From Acidithiobacillus sp. HP-2 (GTDB lineage: Bacteria; Pseudomonadota; Gammaproteobacteria; Acidithiobacillales; Acidithiobacillaceae), in the NCBI RefSeq assembly GCF_015100155.1, contig NZ_JACKZA010000009.1, positions 1 to 64,000 on the forward strand: a DNA stretch of 64,000 nucleotides, written 5' to 3'. A program made the position numbers and the translations under genes. The notes under the pieces are model-generated. The model was not told the origin of the DNA and searched no databases. It saw nothing but the letters and a program-made list of their open reading frames with translations. Below, piece after piece: positions 26,590 to 33,361 of the stretch (its first letter is position 1; each line of letters begins with the position of its first letter).

Positions 26590-27069
26590 TCAGTTTTGTA
26601 ACAGGTTGGCATTGTCCACCTGCATGACCGCCGTGCCGGTGAGTTGATTGGGTATGCCCACCGAGCCGATGAAAGGAAAATTCATCAGTGCCGGAATGAT
26701 GGGATGTTTACCATAAGGAAAAGTGACCGTCACGCTGAAGCAGGTCATATCAGCTTGATTGTAGTGACAGCCAGTGGGGGTCACGTTGGTGCTGATCCCG
26801 CCCCCCGCCAGGCCGTTCAGTACTTCTACGACATGCTGGGCAGTCTTCTTTGCCACACTGGCGCGTGCTGCGATGGCCGCATTGCTGCTAGTGGCAGGCT
26901 CATAGATCAGCGCGGCGCGGGCGCCATCTTCGGCGGCGGTGGTCATCATGCTCTGGATGACAAATATGAAGCCAAAATTGAACACGCCCCAGAGCAGCAG
27001 AAAAAAGAACACGAAAATAAACGGAAAATCAATGACCGAAGAACCCCGTTCCCGATTCTGATCTTTTAC
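26590..27069 (-). CDS. tadE: TadE-like minor pilin, start codon unclear
   Basis: About 159 residues with the TadE signature: NRERGSSVIDF, a hydrophobic helix (FIFVFFFLLLWGVFNFGFIF), then a globular part with two Cys (GCHYNQADMTC) that may form a disulfide. No ATG, GTG or TTG exists in this frame between the tadV stop (27126) and the helix. I placed the start at the codon after the intergenic hairpin only as a working limit. A non-standard start (ATT or CTG), a start inside tadV, or a sequence error would each explain it. Confidence 0.75.
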   Translation of the reverse strand, partial: VKDQNRERGSSVIDFPFIFVFFFLLLWGVFNFGFIFVIQSMMTTAAEDGARAALIYEPATSSNAAIAARASVAKKTAQHVVEVLNGLAGGGISTNVTPTGCHYNQADMTCFSVTVTFPYGKHPIIPALMNFPFIGSVGIPNQLTGTAVMQVDNANLLQN

Positions 27070-27070
27070 T

Positions 27071-27101
27071 GCTCCGCAGGGCCGGACCGGCGCTGCGGAG
27101 C
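27071..27101 (-). promoter_or_regulatory. Strong mRNA hairpin at the tadE start
   Basis: GCTCCGCAG and CTGCGGAGC pair perfectly, with an inner GCCGG/CCGGC stem and one G-G mismatch between: a 31-nt, very stable hairpin between tadV and tadE. No T-tract follows on either strand, so it is more likely to affect translation or RNA stability than to terminate transcription. Confidence 0.65.
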
Positions 27102-27125
27102 AGGGCTGAGGCCTTGCCGGGTGCC

Positions 27126-27584
27126 TTAGCCGCCCAGTGGAAACACTAGCGGCGGCCAGTGACTGAGCAGTACAAGAGCGCTGGCGACACCAATGCCAAA
27201 ACCGAAGGGGGTTTTGCGCTGCACCTGACCGCGCAGCAGGTATTCGAGGAGGATGACCGGCAGGGTAAACAGGGCGGCGAGCAGATAAATCCCCAACAGG
27301 GGCGAAGCGCCAGCCAGTACCCCGACGGCCATCATGAATTTGACATCTCCTGCCGCGAGTTTTTTGACGGCGTAGGAGGGCAGTAAAGCGAAAAAGGCGG
27401 CGGCCAGCCCCATCAGACCGGTCCACCATGGGCCACCAAGCCAGGTGATACCGCTCCACAACATCCAGAGCAGGCCGAACGCCAGAGCTCCCAGGGTGAG
27501 CACATTGGGCAGGCGCCGGCGGCGCAGATCGCTGCCGGCCAGAATCAGTGCCCAGAGGGCGGTTATTCCGGTGTGCCATTCCAA
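27126..27584 (-). CDS. tadV: TadV prepilin peptidase (A24 family)
   Basis: 152 residues, mostly membrane helices. The two catalytic aspartates are visible: D19 in LILAGSDLRRRRLPN and the GD of AAGDVKFMMAVG near residue 80. This short A24 peptidase processes the Flp prepilin at its Gly-x-x-x-x-Glu site. GGAG lies eight bases before the ATG. It is the first gene after flp, separated by the structured region 27652-27697. Confidence 0.92.
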   Translation of the reverse strand: MEWHTGITALWALILAGSDLRRRRLPNVLTLGALAFGLLWMLWSGITWLGGPWWTGLMGLAAAFFALLPSYAVKKLAAGDVKFMMAVGVLAGASPLLGIYLLAALFTLPVILLEYLLRGQVQRKTPFGFGIGVASALVLLSHWPPLVFPLGG

Positions 27585-27651
27585 TAGGTCTCCTTGGGTG
27601 CCATTGTTTACGACTTAATTAAGCTGCTTTGTTAAGCATCACCAATGCTGC

Positions 27652-27697
27652 CAAAATTCCAAGCCGGAAGAGGCTTGGATTGATAGTTGGAATTTTG
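27652..27697 (-). terminator. Attenuator-like hairpins between flp and tadV
   Basis: In the RNA, CCAAGCC (complement of 27672-27678) pairs with GGCTTGG (complement of 27659-27665) and is followed by AATTTT, like a terminator. A second, 11-bp inverted repeat, CAAAATTCCAA at 27652-27662 with TTGGAATTTTG at 27687-27697, uses part of the same bases. Partial termination here would make much more pilin than machine, the usual need in Tad loci. Confidence 0.65.
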
Positions 27698-27701
27698 CTA
27701 C

Positions 27702-27890
27702 CTAGCCACCCACAGCAGTGAGTTGATTGGTAATGTTGGTGAAAACAGTGGTTATTGCCGTACGCAATGGACCATACATCGCACCAAAAATAATCGCTGC
27801 CATAATCCCGGCAATCAGCGAATATTCAATGACGCCAGCCCCTTCTTCATCCTGCACAAACCGCACAACTGCATTTTTCAACGTTTCCAT
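27702..27890 (-). CDS. flp: Flp type IVb pilin
   Basis: 62 residues. The leader ends in DEEG, then mature AGVIEYSLIAGIMAAIIFGA, with Glu at +5 after the cleavage Gly as in Flp pilins. It is the major subunit of the Tad pilus, cut by TadV and assembled by the TadABC motor. It has its own sigma-54 promoter at 28006 and a leader of about 104 nt. Confidence 0.95.
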   Translation of the reverse strand: METLKNAVVRFVQDEEGAGVIEYSLIAGIMAAIIFGAMYGPLRTAITTVFTNITNQLTAVGG

Positions 27891-27956
27891 GGATATTCTC
27901 CCTGTTTCATTACACCAAGCAAAACCAAAACCTGCACCTATTCAGGGCAGTCCACC

Positions 27957-27986
27957 GTTACAACCAGTTACGACCAGTTACAACCA
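27957..27986 (-). repeat. Three tandem 10-bp GTTAC repeats in flp leader
   Basis: GTTACRACCA occurs three times head to tail (R is A, G, A). It lies just downstream of the predicted flp transcription start and keeps one helical turn per copy. The GTTAC core equals the half-site of the palindrome at 28202, so the same protein may bind both. Confidence 0.6.
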
Positions 27987-28005
27987 ACACACCGCAGTCA
28001 CATTA

Positions 28006-28020
28006 GCAGATTACGTGCCA
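28006..28020 (-). promoter_or_regulatory. Sigma-54 promoter of flp and the Tad-T1SS operon
   Basis: On the minus strand TGGCAC-N5-CTGC has the exact GG-N10-GC spacing, with one C-for-T change in the -12 box. The predicted start is near 27994. As every gene from flp to the TonB-like gene is on this strand with small gaps, this may drive the whole 20-kb unit. Confidence 0.72.
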
Positions 28021-28201
28021 ACGTTCTCCCCGCCTTCAGGAGAATCCGGACACGTTGCCTGACATCTGTGGCTGGTTTATTAACTAGCCTATAATCAGAT
28101 TATTGCAAGGGGAGAGATCACAAAGTTTATGCTACTTCAAAAGTTGCATACCGTTTGGTATTTTGTAACATCGGGGATTTTGTTCACAATGTTGATACAT
28201 G

Positions 28202-28220
28202 TTGTAACGCAGTGTTACAA
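28202..28220. promoter_or_regulatory. Palindromic enhancer site TTGTAAC-N5-GTTACAA
   Basis: A perfect 7-bp inverted repeat around GCAGT, centred about 215 bp upstream of the flp start, which is normal for an enhancer-binding protein. A further TTTTGTAAC half-site lies at about 28161-28169. The best candidate ligand is the regulator encoded at 15298-16692. Apart from the hairpin at 28305, the rest of 28021-28384 holds nothing recognised. Confidence 0.6.
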
Positions 28221-28304
28221 AGTTAAAAATTCCCATAATGACACCTAAAGGTGTGCATTGGGGGTTACCAAAGCGGGAGTATCCCCGGTCTGCGCGGGAT
28301 TGGT

Positions 28305-28356
28305 GCAACCGCCGACCTTAAGCTTGGTAATGTAGAAGCCTTCAGGTCGGGGTTGC
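28305..28356. repeat. Imperfect inverted repeat downstream of LLGG gene 4
   Basis: GCAACCGCCGACCT (28305-28318) pairs with AGGTCGGGGTTGC (28344-28356) with one bulged base, enclosing 25 nt. A smaller hairpin, CATTGCCC-GCAT-GGGCAATG, follows at about 28360-28379. They may end the LLGG 4 transcript or form a small RNA; no T-tract follows on that strand. Confidence 0.4.
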
Positions 28357-28384
28357 GGACATTGCCCGCATGGGCAATGAATTT

Positions 28385-28771
28385 TTAGAGGATGCCCAGC
28401 AAACCGCCCAGCAGGCCGTTGGAGCCGCCCAGGAGATTGTTACCGCCGAGAAGGTCGCCACCGAGTAATCCACCCAGCAGTCCGCCACCGGCTACGGTGG
28501 TGCTGGAAGTAGTGCTGCTGCCGCCGACAGAAGCCGAGCTGCTGCTGCTCGCCATGTTGCCACTGTTGGGGTCAACAATGGAGCCGAGCAGGGAACCCAA
28601 GCCGAGGCCGCCCAATAATCCACCGTTGTAATCGCCCAGTAAACCGGCACCGCTGGTGTTGCCGTTGCCAACCAGGCTGCCCAGCAGGGCATTACCGCCG
28701 AGCAGGCCGCTGCCGTGACCGTTTGCGCCCAGGAGGCTGTCTACTACAGAACCGAGATCTAGAATGCTCAT
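28385..28771 (-). CDS. LLGG protein 4, Leu/Gly-rich
   Basis: 128 residues, the most extreme member of the set: GLLGG-type units repeat along the whole chain (SGLLGGNALLGS, GGLLGGLGLGSLLGS), with a Ser/Thr spacer (about 72-92) and the end GGLLGGLLGIL. No signal peptide, Cys or recognised domain. It follows the 72-residue gene at 28834 by 62 bp on the same strand, probably as one transcript from the weak sigma-54 promoter at 29101. It is read away from flp's regulatory region. Confidence 0.78.
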   Translation of the reverse strand: MSILDLGSVVDSLLGANGHGSGLLGGNALLGSLVGNGNTSGAGLLGDYNGGLLGGLGLGSLLGSIVDPNSGNMASSSSSASVGGSSTTSSTTVAGGGLLGGLLGGDLLGGNNLLGGSNGLLGGLLGIL

Positions 28772-28833
28772 TACACGTTCCCTCGCCAGTGAGTGATGGG
28801 TGAATCCATTTTGAGGCCAGTTAATGGCCTGTT

Positions 28834-29052
28834 TTAGTGTTTCTGTTGGAGTTTGTGCGCTTTTTGCATAAATTGCTGCAAGCGCGCTTCCAGGGCAATC
28901 AGGGAGCAGATGCCTTCGTCCAGATCCTGAGGGTCGCCAAACGCCTGATAATAACGCAGCGTGGCGGTGATCTCGCCAAGCGCGTGCAACACGGACCCGG
29001 TTTCAGGATGAAAGAGGGCTTGCTCTGTCGCGTCCACGCGGGTTTTGTACAT
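28834..29052 (-). CDS. Small helical hypothetical protein
   Basis: 72 residues, no recognised family. It is charged and predicted helical (ALGEITATLRYYQAFGDPQD and LIALEARLQQFMQKAHKLQQ), without signal or membrane segment. AGGAG lies before ATG 29052. Its position directly before LLGG gene 4 suggests an operon, so a chaperone or regulator of the LLGG protein is one possibility. Confidence 0.65.
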   Translation of the reverse strand: MYKTRVDATEQALFHPETGSVLHALGEITATLRYYQAFGDPQDLDEGICSLIALEARLQQFMQKAHKLQQKH

Positions 29053-29100
29053 AAGTTTCTCCTGACCTGATACCCTGACAAAAACAGCAAGTACGGATAA

Positions 29101-29115
29101 GCAATTATCGTACCG
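29101..29115 (-). promoter_or_regulatory. Possible sigma-54 promoter before the small gene and LLGG 4
   Basis: On the minus strand CGGTAC-N5-TTGC keeps GG, GC and the exact 10-bp spacing but deviates at two -24 positions. It would start transcription near 29089, about 37 nt before ATG 29052. Weaker than the other four. Confidence 0.45.
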
Positions 29116-29242
29116 GTCTACCCCGTTTTTCTAGTGCGCTGATTATTTGATGCATTGAGCGCCAGAATGGGTTTTGCTGAGTCAAAATGGGTGACACGGT
29201 CGTCCGGAAAGAGAAACAAATGGGCACGGATGATGAATCGTG

Positions 29243-30595
29243 CTACCAGTCGCGCAGAATTCCCCGCTCCACGATTACCTCAGAGTAGGGGTGGCCCTGG
29301 GCGACACAGGTGTTCTGTTTTGCCCAGAAATGGTCGCCTTCATGCATGGCTTGTGGATAGAGGCTATCATCCAGTGTCGGCCTGTCGGTGATGTTGACAT
29401 GAAAAATGAGATTCATCAGGGCACTGGCCACTCCCGCAAACAGGTAGTCCACCGGGGTGTCGGAAATTCCGAAAGCCCGTAAATAGCCCAGGGATTCGTA
29501 GGGTTTCCAGGCGCGCAGGATCAGGCGTTGGTCAGGAATCAATTCAGTCACCCGCCAGACACCCCAGCCGAGGCTGTTGATGACGGCAACAATGCCATGA
29601 ATCCAGTCGGATTGGTCACGGATCATGGGCATGATCTTTTCCTTCCAGAGGGTGGACATCATAATGCCGCCCATGGTGCGGAAGCCACAGATATGGCCCG
29701 CTTCGGTCAGCAGGGTACGCGCCAGAAAATCCCCTTGCAGGTGTCCAAAATCCTTGTATTCCTCAAGGACGGGATACTCTGCGGCAAGGGTTCTGATCAG
29801 AAAAGGTGAAGCCTGCAAGGCGTGTTTCAGTGCCTTTTCAAAGCGAAAGGACAGGAGATTGTAATAGTCTGCATAATGCACAGTCAGTTGTACGCCAAAG
29901 GCATCAATAAGGCCACTTTCCGGATTTCCCTGAATGCTCAGGTTGCTCATCTCTTCCAGAATTTGCTGTTCATCCATGTGCCGGGCGCAACTTTTGGGAG
30001 GAATATCCGTCTGCACGGCATGGGCGTCGTGCAACTGCCGGGTGAATCCGCGAAAGATTTCCCGATGTTCAGGGGCCTGGTGGAGGTGAAACAGGGTTTG
30101 CGTACCTCCGGCAGATAGTGCGGTGTTGGGTAATGCAATATCTCCCTGATAGGGAAAATTGTAGCTGGCGGTCAGACTGGCGGCGCAATAGCCCAAATCA
30201 AAAAGTTCGCCGGGAAAGTTTCTGCTACCCCGATTCAGCAGCAGGGCATTGGCATAATGCGAATAATCCTCACGCACGATCCATTCTGCGGGCGGACTAT
30301 CTGGCAGGTTGCCCATGTTCAGATGCCCGAAACCACAATAGGCATATTGTTCTGCCGCCCAGCGCAGGCGCTCCTGGACGGTATTGAACGGCTGTGCGGC
30401 AAACTGCCCGGAAAGCTGTCGGTAGACGACTTCCTGCGCGGCTTCGAGTTGCAGTCCTACACCGTCCACCGACTGGCAGCCTTCCACCACCATCTGCAAA
30501 AACCGGTTGTAGTGATTGCAGTGGATGACCATGGGCTCGCCGCCCAGGAATATCTGACCGGGACTTCGGGTTTTCTGCGGCGGGGCAAAAGACAT
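29243..30595 (-). CDS. Hypothetical protein with two related halves
   Basis: 450 residues; GGAG lies five bases before the ATG. I do not recognise a named family. The two halves look related: HCNHYNRFLQ near residue 25 and HYADYYNLLSFRF near 240; YCGFGHL near 93 and LGWGVWRV near 345; then LFDLGYCAASL and YLFAGVASAL. This layout recalls V4R-like small-molecule-binding domains, but that is only an impression. It is soluble, with His and Cys residues that could bind metal. It lies between LLGG gene 4 and a Sel1-repeat gene, all on one strand. Confidence 0.7.
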   Translation of the reverse strand: MSFAPPQKTRSPGQIFLGGEPMVIHCNHYNRFLQMVVEGCQSVDGVGLQLEAAQEVVYRQLSGQFAAQPFNTVQERLRWAAEQYAYCGFGHLNMGNLPDSPPAEWIVREDYSHYANALLLNRGSRNFPGELFDLGYCAASLTASYNFPYQGDIALPNTALSAGGTQTLFHLHQAPEHREIFRGFTRQLHDAHAVQTDIPPKSCARHMDEQQILEEMSNLSIQGNPESGLIDAFGVQLTVHYADYYNLLSFRFEKALKHALQASPFLIRTLAAEYPVLEEYKDFGHLQGDFLARTLLTEAGHICGFRTMGGIMMSTLWKEKIMPMIRDQSDWIHGIVAVINSLGWGVWRVTELIPDQRLILRAWKPYESLGYLRAFGISDTPVDYLFAGVASALMNLIFHVNITDRPTLDDSLYPQAMHEGDHFWAKQNTCVAQGHPYSEVIVERGILRDW

Positions 30596-30722
30596 TTTTT
30601 CTCCGAATGGGGCTTGTCATGGGTAATTTTAGTAACCGAGAATAAACAAAACTGGTCATAGTTTCACCTCTTTTGGCAGACAGGCTCAACCCGGAGCTAT
30701 ACCCCCGGATGCTGGATCGTTT

Positions 30723-31736
30723 TTAAGGCGTGGCCGGATGGGAGGTTAAATGCACCACGCTGAGATAGCTCTGCGCCCGATGATCTCCCTGGTCGGCAGC
30801 CAGTTGCCACCAGTGCAGGGCGTTTGGGGTGTCGCTTGGGGTGCCGTCACCTTCGTAGTAGGCGACGCCCAGATTGGTTTCGCCACTGGGATTACCCTGC
30901 TGTGCCGCTTTCTGATACCAGTAAAAGGCCTTCGCGAGGTTTTTGGGGACGCCCTGGCCATGATTGTAGGCAACCCCCAGATTATTTTCGGCGCTGGCGT
31001 TGCCTTGAAGGGCGGCTTTTCTGAACCAGTAGACGGCTTTGGCGTAGTTTTGAGGCTTCCCTTGCCCACTGTAATAGGCGTAACCCCGCTGGTTTTCTGC
31101 TGAGGGGCTGAGCGGCTGGGTTTTCGGGACCGGGATGCGTTGGGCTACAGTGAGGGCAGATGAGGGTTCCCGGACTGGTGTTTGATCTGTTTGGGTGTTT
31201 GGGTGCCGGATAACTGCAGGAACCGGCGGGTTGGCCGGGGCGGAATCCGTCGCAGCGGGACTGGCCGGAGCGGAACTGGCCGGTGCAGAGGAAGTGCTAT
31301 GGGCCGCTGTTGCTTTCAGCTTTTCCTGAGCCTGTTTCAGCATGCCTTCGGCTTGCTGAAAACCCTGGTCAACGGCGAGTTGGTACCAATAAACGGCTTT
31401 ACGGGGGCTTTTGGCGACGCCGTTGCCGTAATAATAGACGCTGCCCATGACAAATTCGGCAAGCGGATCGCCCTGCAGGGCGGCTTTGCGGGACCAGGGC
31501 ACGGCTTTGGCGTATTGATGTCCGAGTCCATAATAAACGCCCAGCCAGTTTTCTGCTGAGCGGTTGCCTTTTTGGGCCGCCAAAGTCAGATCGGACAATG
31601 CGGCGGTGTTTCCGGCATGGGCCTGAAGACACAGGGCATGGGCCTGCGCGCTGGTCATCGCCCAGGCTGCAGGAGATACCAGGCCAAGGGTTCCCATCAA
31701 AACAAACAGGGAGAGCGTATAATTTTTGGGGGTCAT
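30723..31736 (-). CDS. Secreted Sel1-repeat protein with Pro-rich linker
   Basis: 337 residues from ATG 31736, which follows GAGGAA and gives a signal peptide (SLFVLMGTLGLVSPAAWA). Sel1 repeats occur in two blocks (about 45-125 and 225-335: NWLGVYYGLGHQYAKAVPWS, NNLGVAYNHGQGVPKNLAKA), separated by a Ser/Pro/Ala linker. It is a likely periplasmic scaffold, similar in build to the protein at 5728-6690, so two such proteins flank the Tad island. Confidence 0.86.
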   Translation of the reverse strand: MTPKNYTLSLFVLMGTLGLVSPAAWAMTSAQAHALCLQAHAGNTAALSDLTLAAQKGNRSAENWLGVYYGLGHQYAKAVPWSRKAALQGDPLAEFVMGSVYYYGNGVAKSPRKAVYWYQLAVDQGFQQAEGMLKQAQEKLKATAAHSTSSAPASSAPASPAATDSAPANPPVPAVIRHPNTQTDQTPVREPSSALTVAQRIPVPKTQPLSPSAENQRGYAYYSGQGKPQNYAKAVYWFRKAALQGNASAENNLGVAYNHGQGVPKNLAKAFYWYQKAAQQGNPSGETNLGVAYYEGDGTPSDTPNALHWWQLAADQGDHRAQSYLSVVHLTSHPATP

Positions 31737-31744
31737 TCTATTCC

Positions 31745-32071
31745 TCAGTGATGGAAGCGCCGCAACGCTTTGTGTGGGGCGGGCTGTGGCCGGTGCTTGC
31801 AGCGTCCCGCAAAAATAATTGGACCTGACCAGTTGGCGCGATTCCATACGTACCACCATCCGATGATGGTCCAGCCCAGGAACAGGTTGATGAAAAACAG
31901 TTTCAGGCACCATCGGTATTTACCATGGCAGCGGTGCCATGCCTTGAAGCTCGGCAGAAAATATAAAAGAAGGGCAAGGGCCAGACCCAGTAAAAAAAAA
32001 TCCCAGTCAAGCATCTGGTTGCTACCGTGTCCCGGCATCAGGGAGGAAAGCCAGGCGATGTGAACAGCCAT
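31745..32071 (-). CDS. Membrane protein, superinfection-immunity-like
   Basis: 108 residues with two membrane segments: LLGLALALLLYFLPSF and LFFINLFLGWTIIGWWYVWN. The second, with N-x-F-L-G-W-T-x-x-G-W, is the mark of the small Imm_superinfect family first seen in T4 phage and common in bacterial chromosomes. AGAGG lies ten bases before ATG. The Sel1 gene starts 8 bp after its stop, so the two are probably co-transcribed. There are no other phage genes nearby. Confidence 0.75.
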   Translation of the reverse strand: MAVHIAWLSSLMPGHGSNQMLDWDFFLLGLALALLLYFLPSFKAWHRCHGKYRWCLKLFFINLFLGWTIIGWWYVWNRANWSGPIIFAGRCKHRPQPAPHKALRRFHH

Positions 32072-32453
32072 ATCTGATGTACCTCTGTGATTTCCCGAAC
32101 AGTGAACAAGGAAAAAAATCTAGATTTTGGTAAAAATTCAAGCAAATTTTGTGCCTGATGTTGCATTCTTGATTTATCTTCATGAAAGTCATTGCGCGTC
32201 ATTTTCGCTGATCTTGTATGTCGGGGATGATGAAGTGACAAAATGTAACGGGTTTGCTTACTTGTCTGTCTATCCACCCAAAATGGGAAATTTGGGGTGC
32301 CCGGTAATGGGTAACACAAGGTAACGTGACGGGTAGGCATGGGCGCCCAAAGTGTTACGCATGTTTGCGGGTCAGGGATTTAAAGAGTTCCGTAATTTGA
32401 TTTATTAAATTTAAAACAAAGTATTATAAAATGTTACCGGGATAATCAAAATG
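32072..32453. other. Regulatory gap rich in GTTAC/GTAAC half-sites
   Basis: No ORF is credible here. The stretch contains TGTAAC (near 32244), GTAACAC and GGTAACGTGAC (about 32309-32328), GTGTTAC (near 32351) and TGTTACC (near 32432), a density far above chance by eye. It precedes the sigma-54 promoter of LLGG gene 3. Confidence 0.45.
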
Positions 32454-32468
32454 TGGCATGCAGATTGC
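32454..32468 (+). promoter_or_regulatory. Sigma-54 promoter of LLGG gene 3
   Basis: TGGCAT-N5-TTGC followed by TTTT has the exact -24/-12 spacing with one change from consensus. Transcription would start near 32480, about 80 nt before ATG 32560. Confidence 0.72.
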
Positions 32469-32559
32469 TTTTATGTTTCGAGTAGTGTGCTGCCAGTTAA
32501 TGCATGCTTGTAACCATGAAGTGAGTTCTAAACATTACATTCAAAGGAGAAATTTGACT

Positions 32560-32994
32560 ATGTCACTATTGAATATTGGTGGTCTTCTGAGTGGTTTGCT
32601 TGGTGGGCTTCTGGGTGGTAGCAGTTCTGCATCCTCCAGCACCGGAGACCTGATTTCCGGATTGGGAAGTACAGTCACTGGTTTGGTGGGTACTTTGGAT
32701 AGCACGCTGGGCGGTACCTTGACCGGGGTGGAAGGTTTGCTGGGAAGCGTAACCGGAGACGTTGGTACGGTTTTGGGTGAAACCACCCTTGTTGCTGGAG
32801 CAACGCTGGGCGGTGTCGAAGGATTGCTGAACAATGTGGTGGACAATGTGGGTAATGCTCTGGCAGCGGTGACCACCGATGTGCCCACCCTTCTTTCCGG
32901 TACAGTGGGTGCCTTGGCTCCTGTGACCGGCACGGTAACGGGTCTGGTTGGCGGCAGCACCGGTCTTTTGGGCGGCCTGCTGGGTAGTCTCTAA
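32560..32994 (+). CDS. LLGG protein 3, Gly/Val/Thr-rich
   Basis: 144 residues from ATG 32560, with AAAGGAGA ten bases upstream. It begins MSLLNIGGLLSGLLGGLLGG and ends STGLLGGLLGSL, with a core of semi-regular repeats of the type LGGTLTGVEGLLGSVTGDVG and GTVGALAPVTGTVTGLVGG. The pattern suggests stacked short strands or turns. No signal peptide or Cys. Its N-terminus is clearly related to LLGG protein 1 (LNxGGLL). An intrinsic terminator follows, so it is monocistronic. Confidence 0.8.
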   Translation: MSLLNIGGLLSGLLGGLLGGSSSASSSTGDLISGLGSTVTGLVGTLDSTLGGTLTGVEGLLGSVTGDVGTVLGETTLVAGATLGGVEGLLNNVVDNVGNALAAVTTDVPTLLSGTVGALAPVTGTVTGLVGGSTGLLGGLLGSL

Positions 32995-33083
32995 GTCTTT
33001 CTGGTTTCACGTTGTATGTAGTTCTGTGGTTGTTGTTAGTAGTAGTGGTAGATGAGTACTGCTGTTATGGATGAAATGCTTAC

Positions 33084-33111
33084 GCCCGGCTTGTTGCCGG
33101 GCTTTTTTTTT
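33084..33111 (+). terminator. Intrinsic terminator of LLGG gene 3
   Basis: GCCCGGC-TTGTT-GCCGGGC followed by nine T residues: a textbook Rho-independent terminator about 90 bp after the stop. Confidence 0.92.
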
Positions 33112-33361
33112 GGGGGTGGGTGGGTGCAGATCAGCCCAGAGGTCCATTGGCCGTGACAATCTGAGAGATGGTCCTGTAATTTGTGTAAACCGGGTTTTTA
33201 TTTAAAGTACCAGTAAGCGCATATTAACCCGTAAACGTGGACTGGTGGAGGTCGCAAGTGCTCAACGACAGTTTCCAATTTGTCATCAGGCAAACGATTG
33301 TTGGCAGACGGGTACCATCGAAAGATGCAGCCGTGAATTTGGGCATCCCGGTAACCCGCTC

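Noticed and set aside
32072-32340. Short ORFs on both strands upstream of LLGG gene 3
   Set aside because: No start signals; the area is better explained as regulatory sequence.
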